Origin: JAGOMW01 sp964596675
GTDB taxonomy: Bacteria; Patescibacteriota; Gracilibacteria; BD1-5; UBA2023
NCBI GenBank assembly: GCA_964596675.1
Contig: CAZQUZ010000009.1
Location: 1-39,162 of the forward strand
Reading direction: 5' to 3'
DNA length: 39,162 nucleotides
Shown here: positions 21,473 to 30,839 of the stretch, one piece after another
How the letters are laid out: each line of letters starts with the position of its first letter
How positions within the stretch are numbered: position 1 is the stretch's first letter
Made by a program: the position numbers and the translations under genes
Notes under the pieces: model-generated
The model's database searches: none
Seen by the model: the letters and a program-made list of their open reading frames with translations, nothing else
What the model was told of the DNA's origin: nothing

Positions 21473-21889
21473 CTAGAATTTCTCTTCGAGATCTGAGAAG
21501 TCATCATACTCATCTGCACTGACAGTATCAGCACCGACTGAGTCGAAATCTTCACGCTTCGAGAGGAATATGAGCTGACCGACGACAACCTCTGTCTTAT
21601 GGAGCTTCGTACCGTCTTCTTTGTCGATGACACGAGTCTTCAGGCGACCTTCGATATAGACGAGCTTCCCTTTCGTGAGAAATTTATCTACCTGATCGGC
21701 GAGAGGACCCCATGCGACACAGTTCGTATACTCAGCCTCAGAGAGAGACTCTCCAGTAGGAGACTTATAGTAGCGGTTCGTCGCGACAGTAAATGTAGCG
21801 ATTTTTTTATCGAGAGAGGCACCAGTAGACTTAATAAATGGATCTTTCGTAATATTTCCGATAAGGATGACTTTATTAATCGTTCTCAT
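21473..21889 (-). CDS. ssb: Single-stranded DNA-binding protein
   Basis: A 138-residue SSB with an OB-fold at residues 1-108: INKVILIGNITKDPF, ATFTVATNRYYK, YTNCVAWGPLADQVDKFLTKGKLVYIEGRLKTR. An acidic C-terminal tail follows. The tip (DDFSDLEEKF) is acidic and ends in Phe but departs from the common DDDIPF. It lies between rpsF and rpsR, the standard arrangement. SSB protects single-stranded DNA and recruits partners through the acidic tip. Confidence 0.95.
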   Translation of the reverse strand: MRTINKVILIGNITKDPFIKSTGASLDKKIATFTVATNRYYKSPTGESLSEAEYTNCVAWGPLADQVDKFLTKGKLVYIEGRLKTRVIDKEDGTKLHKTEVVVGQLIFLSKREDFDSVGADTVSADEYDDFSDLEEKF

Positions 21890-21913
21890 AATATAGAAAA
21901 ATAGAGAGTAAAA

Positions 21914-22198
21914 CTAAGCCTCAATCTTCGTGAACATATAGCGCCAGATATCTTTCTTAATATTGAAAGAATTACTAATAGCGACAAAATCACCATCTTT
22001 CTCGAGTGTGTAGAGGAGATAGTTCCCTGTCTTTGAACCATGGATATGGTATGCGAGCGTCTGCACGCCTGGGTGGTCAGTAGAGATGATAGTAGCACCT
22101 GAATCTTTGAGTTCAGTAGCTATCGTCTCTATAAGAGTAGATGTCTCAGCTTCTGTAATAGAAGGATTGAGTATCATCATGAGTTCGTATTTTCTCAT
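21914..22198 (-). CDS. rpsF: 30S ribosomal protein S6
   Basis: A 94-residue S6 beginning MRKYELMMILNPSITEAE. It has the ferredoxin-like pattern, including LAYHIHGSKTGNYLLY and the closing NIKKDIWRYMFTKIEA. It is the first gene of the rpsF-ssb-rpsR operon, with a promoter about 77-104 bases upstream and a hairpin in the leader. Confidence 0.95.
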   Translation of the reverse strand: MRKYELMMILNPSITEAETSTLIETIATELKDSGATIISTDHPGVQTLAYHIHGSKTGNYLLYTLEKDGDFVAISNSFNIKKDIWRYMFTKIEA

Positions 22199-22217
22199 AG
22201 AATCCTGTGGGTTAGTA

Positions 22218-22238
22218 TCTTACGAGATATTCGTAAGA
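22218..22238 (-). promoter_or_regulatory. Stem-loop in the rpsF leader
   Basis: TCTTACGA and TCGTAAGA form a perfect 8-bp stem with a five-base loop, located 20-40 bases before the rpsF start codon within the predicted transcript. Autoregulatory S6:S18-binding leaders are known in bacteria, but the specific consensus of that RNA is not evident here, so the role is open. Confidence 0.45.
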
Positions 22239-22274
22239 AGGATATAAAGTGCACTTCTAATAAAATGCTCGCGG

Positions 22275-22302
22275 ATTATATAGAAAGGGTCGTCGAATGC
22301 AA
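22275..22302 (-). promoter_or_regulatory. rpsF operon promoter
   Basis: On the minus strand TTGCAT (22297-22302) and TATAAT (22275-22280) are spaced by 16 bases. Transcription would begin near 22268, giving a leader of about 70 bases. Confidence 0.7.
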
Positions 22303-22517
22303 GAAAAAAATAAATATCGCCAAGAGAAATGCCTCTCCCCTGTCTCACTGTATACCAAAAGAGGCGGAGAGTATAAAAAATTTTTCTGACTCAAAAATAT
22401 AAAACGGCAAGAGAAAGAATTTGCGAGAAAAAAAAGGATATGATAGGATATATCTATGTTACTGATAGGGGCTGTATCCGAAAAATTCATTCACTTCATT
22501 TTTTAGAAATTTTTATC

Positions 22518-22811
22518 ATGCCACGCACACCAAAATCATCACCACGCCTCAGAGAACTCTTCTGAGATGTAGACGATCATGAAGCCAGCCGCAAACTCAT
22601 AAAAAAACTCCTCCAGTACAATATGCAGTATGAGGAAATCACGAAAGTTATCCTCTCACATACCGAGCGGGCATTTCTCGATGCACGTCTCATCACACTC
22701 GAAGAGTACTACCGAGAGCTCCAGGATACGAAAAAAAGTGAGATTACGAGCTTTCTCGAGAATCTCCCCGCTATCGACACTATGTCAGTCCGCACTCTCG
22801 GCCAAAAGTAA
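22518..22811 (+). CDS. Small soluble protein of unknown function
   Basis: A 97-residue charged, helical protein beginning MPRTPKSSPRLRELFGDVDD. One UGA is read as Gly at residue 16. Segments such as EEITKVILSHTERAFLDARLITLEEYYREL suggest a helical bundle with no membrane segment or known motif. No family is recognised. It is monocistronic, with a strong terminator overlapping the stop codon. The basic start and acidic/helical middle would be compatible with a nucleic-acid or ribosome partner, but this is only a guess. Confidence 0.65.
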
Positions 22812-22839
22812 AAAATCTCCGCGTATCGCGGAGATTTTT
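22811..22839. terminator. Rho-independent terminator, bidirectional
   Basis: AAAAATCTCCGCG and CGCGGAGATTTTT form a perfect 13-bp stem around the loop TAT. It starts at the last base of the 22518 gene's stop codon and also lies 15 bases after the stop of the convergent rpmG. Confidence 0.92.
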
Positions 22840-22853
22840 AGAGAATATGAAGA

Positions 22854-23024
22854 CTACTTTACATCCTTAAATGTAAACTCTACGTGCTTACGAAGCTTCT
22901 TGTCATATTTATTGAGCTTCAGCTTCTCACCTTGTGGGAGATTTTTTTTATTTACTGCGTAGACGTATCCCTGGAGACCGCTCTCTGATTTTCCTGCCTG
23001 GAATGTACTTTTTCCCTTTGCCAT
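22854..23024 (-). CDS. rpmG: 50S ribosomal protein L33 (cysteine-free type)
   Basis: A 56-residue protein. The C-terminal half (YVYAVNKKNLPQGEKLKLNK, YDKKLRKHVEFTFK) matches the L33 pattern 'Y.T.KNKrn.PekLelkKyDp..RkHv.fkE.K'. It lacks the two Cys pairs of zinc-binding L33, as in the E. coli-type protein. The N-terminus (MAKGKSTFQAGKSESG) is basic and Ser/Gly-rich. The gene is convergent with the small 22518 gene and divergent from obgE. Confidence 0.85.
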   Translation of the reverse strand: MAKGKSTFQAGKSESGLQGYVYAVNKKNLPQGEKLKLNKYDKKLRKHVEFTFKDVK

Positions 23025-23178
23025 ACTGATAATATTTAGAGTGTAGAACTTCGGTCACGTACGATACGATGACCTAGAATAGATGAATGATATAGAATTT
23101 TTCTATTTTGCAAGTTTATTTTTGCTTTTTTTCTGTTTCTGTCTAATCTCTAAGAACTAATCTCTAATATACTACAGA

Positions 23179-24594
23179 ATGTTTATCGATGAAGTCATAC
23201 TCACCTGCCGTGCTGGAGCTGGAGGAGATGGTGCTGTATCCTGGAGACGAGAAAAATATATCCCAAATGGCGGACCATTCGGAGGAGATGGGGGAAATGG
23301 TGGAAATATCATCCTCAGAGCCACGACACATGAGACGACACTCATACGCTATCGCCATGCCAAAATCATCAAAGCTGCACTCGGAGAGCGCTGAGCGACA
23401 CAGGAAATGCACGGAGCGAATGCAGAAAATACCATCCTCGAAGTGCCAGTTGGCACGCTCGTCACGGATATAGAAGATGGCGAGATTATCGTGGATCTTA
23501 CGACTCCAGGACAGGAGTTCACACTATGTCATGGCGGAAGAGGAGGATTCGGAAATGCACACTTTCCATCGAGTACACGCCAGGCTCCGAACTTCGCAGA
23601 AATCGGAGACCGCGGCGAAGAGCGCGAAGTGAAGATGGAGCTAAAGCTCGTGGCTGATGTCGGGCTCGTCGGGCTCCCAAATGCGGGAAAGTCTACCGTA
23701 ATACAGTCTATTACCAATGTAAAACCAAAAATCGCGAATTATGCATTCACGACACTTATCCCGAATCTCGGAGTCATGGAGCACAAAGGACGCTCGCTCG
23801 TCATAGAAGATGTCCCTGGGCTCATCGAGGGTGCCAGTGACTGAAAAGGTCTGGGTACCCAATTTCTCAAACATATCGACCGATGTCATATCATCATCCA
23901 TCTTATCGATGCGAGCGTATGAGTCGAGGAGATGATAGAGTCATATCGAGTTATCCGTAAGGAGCTCGAAAAATGGAGCGAAGAGATGGCAGCAAAAAAA
24001 GAACTCATCGTCTTCTCGAAAGCAGATATCTGTGATCCTGAGATGCTCGAAGAGATGGTAGTAGATTTCGAAAAAGCGACAAAACAAAAAGTGACTCTCA
24101 CTATCTCTGCAGGAGCCTATATCCGTATCGACCGACTCAAAGATATCCTCATCGAGAGTATACCAGAGAAACGTATCATCTCACCTATCATCCGAGAAAA
24201 TGAAGAGTGATATCTCGAAACTGAAATCATGAAAAATGAAGAACTCGGTGAGCATGTAAAGGTCTATGATCTCAAAAAACATACTGAAAATGCTAAAAGA
24301 TTCACCATATCACGTATCGATGCGACGAACTTCGAAGTACATGGTGAGCGTATCGAGGAGATAGTCCGTATGACGAACATGCAGTATACCGAGTGAGTAA
24401 ACCGAGTCTATGATGTCATGGGCAGACTTGGTATCATCCGCAAGATAAAAAGCACTCTCGTCTCCGAACTCGAGAACAGCAACTCAAACGGATTTTTCGA
24501 GTGAGAAGCAGATATCGAGACACCGAACGTGTGGATAGCGAGTCGTAAATTCTCTCTCGAAAACATCATCTTCATGAAGTGAGATAATGAATAA
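23179..24594 (+). CDS. obgE: Obg family GTPase
   Basis: A 471-residue GTPase of ribosome assembly and stress control. The Gly-rich Obg fold occupies residues 1-155 (RAGAGGDGAVSWRREKY, NGGPFGGDGGNGG, FGNAHFPSSTRQAP). The G domain has G1 GLPNAGKST, G3 DVPGLIEGASDGKGLG, G4 FSKAD and G5 SAG. A C-terminal OCT domain follows (NFEVHGERIEEIVRMTNMQY, VMGRLGIIRKIKS). UGA fills invariant glycines, for example in 'GASDGKGLG' and 'GERGATQEM', making this gene the clearest proof of the code. The start ATG follows no Shine-Dalgarno sequence. Confidence 0.96.
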
Positions 24595-24613
24595 TCTCTT
24601 GTTATATATTTGG

Positions 24614-24638
24614 TAATCCCCTCTAAAACAGGGGATTA
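24614..24638 (+). terminator. obgE terminator
   Basis: TAATCCCCT and AGGGGATTA form a perfect 9-bp stem with a seven-base loop, 19 bases after the obgE stop and followed by a TTTAT run. Confidence 0.8.
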
Positions 24639-24651
24639 TTTATAAAATGTT

Positions 24652-24706
24652 TTGACAATATATTACATTTTTATAATATCTCATAAATATTACATTTTTA
24701 TAATAT
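24652..24706 (+). promoter_or_regulatory. RND operon promoter with two tandem operator copies
   Basis: TTGACA (24652-24657) and TAATAT (24674-24679) are spaced by 16 bases. The 20-bp sequence ATATTACATTTTTATAATAT occurs twice, at 24660-24679 and 24687-24706. The first copy fills the spacer and the -10 box. The second ends directly against the ATG of the RND permease. The ends ATATTA/TAATAT are inverted repeats, typical of a dimeric repressor site. The same promoter-operator geometry recurs at the arsR-type gene (29793-29820), so repression by that protein is the likely control. Confidence 0.7.
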
Positions 24707-27700
24707 ATGATTGGAGCATTCGCATCATTCTTTCTCAGAAATGAAAAAATTACATTTATCCTGATTCTCATAATATCAGTATTTTGACTCCTCTCCTACA
24801 TACTCCTCCCCAAACAGTATAATCCTTCTATCGTAGCACCAGCATTTCTCATAGAGATACCGAGCTATGGCTATAGTGCACGCGAGGGACACGAATACGT
24901 GATCCAATCCCTCGAAAATAAGATACAAGAAATCGTCGATATCGATACACTCTACGGATTCGCGAGCGATGGATTTACGAGCCTGATGGTAGCATTCGAA
25001 GTGTGAGTCGACCAGGAAGTCGCGAAAACTCGACTCTATGACAAAATGTATGCAAACTATGATCTCAGACCATTTAATATAGAAGATATACGCATACGCT
25101 CTATAGACCCTGAGGATCTCCCCCAGGTATCCTATGCTATCGTCTATTCTGGGAGTGAACTCTCTACGAAAGAACGTGGACAATATCTCCAAAATATCGC
25201 AAAGAATCTCCGAGAAGAAATCAAACAAGTGGAATGAACGACGACTATAGAGATTATCGGTGGATATAGTAACGATATTTCCATAGAGTTCATACCTGAA
25301 AGAATAGAGGCATTTTGACTCGATATATCAGAAACTATACGCCAAGTCAAAGAAAAATCATGAACATACACTCTCGGAGAGCTCATACATGGCTGAAAAA
25401 AAATGAGTATCAAACTCAATCATAAAACCGATACTATTGATACCCTCAAAAACCTCATCATACATAACGATGGTGAGAAAAAAATATTTCTCCAAGATAT
25501 CGCCTCTATAGAGCGTGGACCGATAGATATAAAAAATCGATACTCTGTTAGCGATTCTACCGATACACACGATGCCGTGTTTATAGGCATAGCGAAGCTC
25601 AAATGAACAAACTCTGTCCATGTCGTAGAAAATATCCACAAGGTCGTAGAAACGATGCGAGAAAAACTACCCAAAAATATCTCTATCCTCACTATCCAGG
25701 ATGAGTGAGAAACCGCAAAAGAAGCAACAAATGAACTCATGCTCCATCTATTTGTGTCTATAGCTATCGTGCTCGTAATCTTGATTATTTTTCTCGGTGT
25801 ACGAGATGCTATCAATGCAGCATTTTGTATCCCTATGGTACTCGGGATAGTATTTATAGTGGCACTCATACTGGGACTCGATATCAATCGGATAACACTC
25901 TTTGCACTCATCCTCTCGCTCGGCATCCTCGTGGATGACTCTATAGTAATGGTCGAAAATAACGCTCGGCATCTCGCTATGATACCACGCACAGGAAAAA
26001 GCAAGCATGAAGCTATCATCGACTCCGTAAAAGAAGTCGGTGTCAGTATCATACTCTCGACGATTACTCGTATCATATCATTTGTCGCGATGTTCGCAGT
26101 GACTGGCATGATGGGTGACTATATGAAACCGATACCTATCTTTGCCAGTATCGCACTCACGGCTTCACTCGTCGTCGCTTTTAGTATCAATCCGTTTCTC
26201 GCGAGTTTCCTCTATAAGCCTCATGCTTCTGGGCATCATGAGAAAAAAGAATGAAAATTTCTTAACTGGTACGGTGAGAAGCTCCAGATTTTTATCAAAC
26301 GAGATGAAAAGACCATGCGGATGCGAAAATGGCTCAAAATCGGATTTTGGATATCACTCTTCATCATCATACTCACTCCTATCATGCTCGGGGTTTTTAA
26401 GGCGCGAATGCTCCCAAAAGCAGATAAAAATCAGATATATGTATGGGTCGATGCCCCGCGAAATGCCACGATAGAAATGACAAATAGTATCGCTTACGAT
26501 ATAGAAACATTTCTCGTCTGATATAAAAAAAATAATCAAAACTGAAATACTGAGTTCGAGCGCATACTCCCAGAAACACTGCGCATCATCGAAAATGTGG
26601 ATACAAGCGTATGAGATAAATTTTTACCAGACTTCGCGAATCTCTTCCGCGGAGGGAATAATCGAATCAAGGAAAATCAAATCAGCATACGCATCAATCT
26701 CATTCCAGCACATGATAGAAAAATAAGCTCAGAGTCATTTACGATCCAACTCCGATCACTACTCGAGGCTGTAATCCTAAAAAAATATCCAGATATCCGT
26801 ATGCGTCTTCTCGAGGATCCTCCAGGCCCACCGACTCAGGCAACTTTTCATATAAAACTCAAAGGCGAGAGCACTACTGACGGAGCGTGACTGGTACAAT
26901 TTTCGAACTTTATAGAAAAAATAGTATCGAGTATCACAAAGGATGAGGACATCGTGGATCTCACATCTTCACACAGCTCGAGTGCACCAGGATATGAGAT
27001 ACAACTCAATCATGACAAGATTAGTACAGCATGACTCACGACCGCGCAGGTACAATCCACGATAGAGGGATATTTTTCTCAGATACCGACAGCAATAGCA
27101 CGGCATACAGAGTGACAGTATGGAGCCTCACAGATATATCTGAGCATCAGTCGGGAAGCAAAGAAAGACCTCAGTCATCTAAATGCAATCTCATTTTTGA
27201 ATCCTGATGGTAAACGAATACGCCTCGACGAAATCGCTACGATTACACCGACATTCGAGAGTGAGAATATCTATACGGATGGGAGACGCGAGACGATACA
27301 TCTCTACGGAGAAATGTGAGAAAACTCAGTTATCTATCCAATATTCCATCTCTATACCATCTTCGACTCGAGTGAACTCCCTCAGTCAGGATACAAAAAA
27401 ATAGCATCATCACCATATCGCATCAGCTTCGAAGAGATAGCTACAGGTAAGCGATATGACCTCGAATGGGATGGCGAATGGAAACTCACGATGGATACAT
27501 TTCGTGACCTCGGGCTCGCGATGATATTTTCACTCTTTGTTATCTACTTTATCATCGTGACACAGTTCGGAAGTTTTCTGATATGAGGGATTATTATGAC
27601 GACATTTCTCCTTTCATTTTTCGGTATATTTCCTGGGTTTTCCCTCCTATACCTGACATCTGGCACATACTTCACAGCAACTGCAATGATAGGAGCTATA

Positions 27701-28060
27701 GCTCTCGGTGGTATCGTAGTCGGGAATGCACTCATCCTCATAGATTATATTAATCAGCTCCTCCGTGAATGAAAAAGTCTAGAATATGCGGTCGTGGTAG
27801 GATCAAAAAAACGATTTATCCCTGTTATGCTCACCTCAGTCGCTGCCGTCGCAGGCTCGTTTATCATCACGAGTGATCCTGTATGGAGTGGTCTCGCCTG
27901 GTCGATCATCTGGTGACTCTCAGCTTCTGCTATCCTCACACTCTACTTTATACCGATTTTTTACTATACCTATCTCAGAAAGTATCACCTCCATGATACA
28001 GCAGAAATACAAGAAGCTCGGATCATAGAGCACGAAAAAGAACTTCTCTCTTATAACTAA
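24707..28060 (+). CDS. RND-family efflux permease (AcrB/HAE1-like)
   Basis: A 1,117-residue inner-membrane pump read through many UGA codons. It shows the duplicated RND layout: TM1 (ITFILILIISVFGLLSYILLP), a large periplasmic loop, a bundle of helices near residues 345-510, then a second copy with TM7 (LKIGFWISLFIIILTPIMLG), loop and C-terminal helices (LGLAMIFSLFVIYFIIVTQF, MIGAIALGGIVVGNALILID). TM4 carries LGILVDDSIVMVENNARH; Asp410-Asp411 match the proton-relay aspartates of AcrB. The periplasmic loops have PxxxxP and porter-type segments (VYSGSELSTKERGQYLQN). The substrate is unknown. The membrane-fusion gene follows after 10 bp, and no outer-membrane channel gene is present. Confidence 0.9.
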
Positions 28061-28070
28061 TTTTTTATCT

Positions 28071-29786
28071 ATGCGATCTCTCATCGTACTCATTATTACT
28101 GCCCTATTTTGACTCTCGAGCTGTAGTGATACCACTCCAGATATCTCGAAAAAGTACTATAAAACATACTCGACCCAAACAGGAAATATCAGCATACAAG
28201 ATGATGTCATGACCACTATCGAAGGAGCGAAGACGAGTGATCTCACTTTTCGTACAGCCGGAATTATCACCGATATCCATGTACGACCTGGCGAGATAGT
28301 CAAAAAATGACAAATCCTCGCACGGCTAGGTAATAGAGAATCTCTCATACAAGCATGAGGGTTCACGACGATAGAACAGGAGATGCAAAAACTCTGAGAC
28401 AGCACGAGCCTCATCGGTATAGGCACAGAGAGTATACAAAAAGCAACTGCAAAACTCTATGATGAACGACTCAAGTGAGTAGATCTTAGCATCACGGTGC
28501 TCGAAAATACGATTGCAAAAGCAGAACAAGACCTCGATAATAAAACGATAGGACTCCAGGGAAATTTTGATAGTTTTGCTCAGGATTTCGATAGGATATC
28601 CACTTCCATGCTCTATGAGTGAGATAAAATACTCGGCATAACGACGAATTTCGAATCACAAGCGAAATGATGGGAGCCATATCTCGGAGCTCGTGTCGGA
28701 ACCTCTCAGGCAGATGCAGAAAATAAGTGGAACACTCTCTATGCTCTCCGAGGCAAAATCAGAGCCTACACAGAAACCTGAGCGCTCGCATGAAATATCG
28801 AAACCAAAATCCAAGATCTCAAAGAGGCCTATCTCGCATGAAGAGCCTACAGTAGTGCGATGAATCATATGCTCCAAAATAGCATCGTATGATGAGGGCT
28901 CGCGACCGAGACACTCGATGGATGGATAAACCTTTGGGGAAGTCTCATGAAAGATGCACAAGGCTCTGAGGCAAACTATATCACCTGGACGAATACATCA
29001 TCTGCACTCACGAAAAATACTACAGGAAGTGGTACTGTCGCAGAAAAAGATATCACCTCTCTATCTCTCGAGCTCGAAAATCTTCGACAGACCAAGCAAA
29101 CACTCCTCGCAGAAAAAATCTCAAAACTCGAAGAAATAAAAATAAATAGAGAAACGATACAATCGAAAAAATGAGAGATTTCTGTACAAATCGCTCAGAC
29201 ACAACTCTCGAATGCACTCGCAAAAGAATCATCATACTATAATATCATCACAGCACCATATGATGGAGTCATTCTCGAGAAATATCTAGAAGAGTGAATG
29301 CTCGCGAATGGAGGCACGAGAGTCATCACTATGACAAGTACTGACGCCAAGATAATAAAAACCTATATAGAAAATACGCTCTATCTCTATAAAAAATGAG
29401 ATACCATCATCGGAATAAAAGATGGAACCAATGATACCTATACATGAGTCATAACACTGATACAAGAACAAAAAGATCCGCTCTATAATAAGAATTATCT
29501 CGAAATACAAATCGAGGGAGATATCGCTATCGGGGAGAAAGTCATATTCCACTTCGAACGCAAGAAAGCAAGCCTCCAAAATGGAGTCCTCATACCTCTC
29601 TCGAGTATCATCACTCGGTATGGGCCACCAGGAGTTTATGTGCTCGTCGATAACATTGCACGTTTTCATATGATAGAGATTCTTGGCTCAGATATGAGCC
29701 ATGCTGAGGTCATCGGGATACCCGAAGGTGCCACCATCATCACTGAGTGAAAAGACAACATTTATGATGGTGAAAAATTAGAGTAG
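28071..29786 (+). CDS. RND membrane-fusion (periplasmic adaptor) lipoprotein
   Basis: A 571-residue HlyD/AcrA-type adaptor. It begins with a lipoprotein signal (LIVLIITALFGLSSC, Cys at residue 18). A lipoyl/barrel-sandwich half-motif follows (GAKTSDLTFRTAGIITDIHV, RPGEIVKKGQILARLGN). A long coiled-coil hairpin region (about 110-385, including LSLELENLRQTKQTLLAEK) leads to the second half (IITAPYDGVILEKYLEEGML). Beta-barrel segments close the protein (GEKVIFHFERKKASLQNGVL, GVYVLVDN). The coiled coil is longer than usual for AcrA. It is co-transcribed with the upstream permease. In this lineage it may span a thick cell envelope instead of docking to TolC. Confidence 0.85.
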
Positions 29787-29792
29787 AATCCT

Positions 29793-29820
29793 TTGACTTC
29801 ATATTATATTTTCATAATAT
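29793..29820 (+). promoter_or_regulatory. Promoter-operator of the arsR-rhodanese-glutaredoxin operon
   Basis: TTGACT (29793-29798) and TAATAT (29815-29820) are spaced by 16 bases. The operator ATATTATATTTTCATAATAT (29801-29820) begins two bases after the -35 box, exactly as at 24660. The outer seven bases on each side are perfectly inverted. Self-repression by the regulator at 29842 is the simplest reading. Confidence 0.7.
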
Positions 29821-29841
29821 ATCAGATGTAACTACCCCACT

Positions 29842-30129
29842 ATGCAAGAACTCGAAAAAAAAGCGACTGAAGTCGCTCATATCCTGAAGCTCCTCGCTCA
29901 TCCAAAGCGATTTCTCATACTGTGTAAGCTTCGCGAATGACCGAAGACGGTATGAGATCTAGAGAAATACTGTACCATTGGTCAATCTCAGCTCTCACAA
30001 TTTCTCGGGAAGATGCGAGATGAAGGTATTCTCGACTCAGAAAAACAAGGACAATATGTCTCATATTCTATACGCGACCCCCGTATCATAGAACTTATGA
30101 ATACAGCACAAAAAATATTTTGTAAATAA
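29842..30129 (+). CDS. ArsR-family repressor of the SqrR/BigR persulfide-sensing type
   Basis: A 95-residue winged-helix protein. KLLAHPKRFLILCKLREG, the recognition region IGQSQLSQFLGKMRDEGIL and the wing SEKQGQYVSYSI are typical ArsR features. Cys28 and Cys94 sit where SqrR/BigR proteins have the pair that forms a di/tetrasulfide with reactive sulfur; the 66-residue spacing equals that of SqrR (C41/C107, from memory). Cys44 is extra. The metal-binding CxC of ArsR/CadC is absent. It leads an operon with a rhodanese (5-bp gap) and a glutaredoxin, supporting a sulfur role. It likely binds the ATATTA-N8-TAATAT sites at this and nearby promoters. Two UGA codons give Gly33 and Gly38. Confidence 0.85.
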
Positions 30130-30134
30130 TCACC

Positions 30135-30479
30135 ATGCTCACTATCACACCGAAAGAACTCGCTGCACTCATCGAAAAAACTCCTGAAACTATCGAACTC
30201 ATCGATGTACGTGGAACCGGAGAGTATGAAGAGGTGCACATCCCCGAAGCTCGCAACATCCCACTCCATATACTTCCCCTCCGTATGAAAGAAATCGACA
30301 CCAAGAAACAAGTTATATTCATATGTCGATCTGGCGGACGTTCGAGCCAGGCATGTGCCTTCGCAGAGAGTGACGGAGTCAAGGCCTATAATCTCACTGG
30401 CGGGATGAATGATTTCGAATCTGCATTTGGGACGAAAGTCATCCACGGCGAAAAGAAAAAACTGTTTGGTATTTTTTAA
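30135..30479 (+). CDS. Single-domain rhodanese (sulfurtransferase)
   Basis: A 114-residue rhodanese. ELIDVRGTGEYEEVHIPEARN gives the CH2A-like motif, and the active-site loop is CRSGGRS with catalytic Cys64. NLTGGMNDFE closes the domain. It would carry sulfur as a cysteine persulfide, moving it between thiosulfate, glutathione-like or protein persulfides. It follows the persulfide-sensor gene by five bases, so the two are probably co-translated and co-regulated. Confidence 0.93.
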   Translation: MLTITPKELAALIEKTPETIELIDVRGTGEYEEVHIPEARNIPLHILPLRMKEIDTKKQVIFICRSGGRSSQACAFAESDGVKAYNLTGGMNDFESAFGTKVIHGEKKKLFGIF

Positions 30480-30506
30480 ACTTTAATTCATTTATCACCT
30501 ATCCAT

Positions 30507-30755
30507 ATGATTACTATCTATACAAAAGACTATTGTCCATACTGTGTCCAGGCAAAAAATCTCCTCTCTTCACTCGGAGCAAGCTATGAAGAAGTCGATG
30601 TCACACATGATCAGGATACCCTTATGAAGATTATGGAAAAGTCCCATATGCGCACGGTACCCCAGATTTTTGCCTGAGATACTTGTCTCGGAGGATACTC
30701 AGATATTGCAGCGCTCCATAGCGAGGGCAGACTCATACCAAAACTAGGGCTCTAA
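30507..30755 (+). CDS. Glutaredoxin
   Basis: An 82-residue glutaredoxin. The redox motif CPYC (residues 10-13) sits in ITIYTKDYCPYCVQAKNLL. The cis-Pro segment (MRTVPQIFAGD) and the C-terminal GGYSDIAALHSEGRL complete the fold. UGA codes for Gly in the GD motif after QIFA. Its place after the rhodanese suggests reduction of persulfides or disulfides formed during sulfur stress. A terminator-like hairpin follows. Confidence 0.93.
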
Positions 30756-30765
30756 AAGCATCTCT

Positions 30766-30791
30766 TACCATGCTCTTACCTGAGTATGGTA
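30766..30791 (+). terminator. Terminator-like hairpin after the glutaredoxin gene
   Basis: TACCATGCTC and GAGTATGGTA form a 10-bp stem with one G-T wobble and a six-base loop, followed by TTATTTG. It ends the arsR-rhodanese-glutaredoxin unit just before the next operator. Confidence 0.55.
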
Positions 30792-30802
30792 TTATTTGTA
30801 AT

Positions 30803-30822
30803 ATATTACTATTTTGTAATAT
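30803..30822 (+). promoter_or_regulatory. Fourth operator copy, before the DUF2202 gene
   Basis: ATATTACTATTTTGTAATAT has perfectly inverted seven-base ends around TATTTT. It matches the sites at 24660, 24687 and 29801 and lies 17 bases before the DUF2202 ATG. The right half (TAATAT, 30817-30822) can serve as the -10 box, as in the two other promoters. Confidence 0.65.
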
Positions 30823-30839
30823 ACAATAACTTTTTTTCT

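Larger units (their letters stand above)
22199..22517. other. Divergent intergenic region between rpsF and a small plus-strand gene
   Basis: A 319-bp region without a gene. The half near rpsF holds the rpsF leader hairpin (22218-22238) and promoter (22275-22302). The rest (22303-22517) is purine-rich on the plus strand and must contain the promoter of the 22518 gene. Nothing else is recognisable. Confidence 0.6.

Noticed and set aside
23179..24594. TGA as selenocysteine
   Set aside because: TGA occurs many times per gene in unrelated families, at Gly positions, with no selenocysteine-type context.
24660..24706. Two 20-bp direct repeats as a minimal CRISPR or attachment site
   Set aside because: They lie in a promoter, match palindromic sites at two other promoters, and no integrase or Cas gene is nearby.
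24707..28060. Many in-frame TGA codons in the RND gene and others, which would suggest pseudogenes or frameshifts
   Set aside because: The protein stays homologous across every TGA, and the codon falls on Gly positions. This is the genetic code, not decay.
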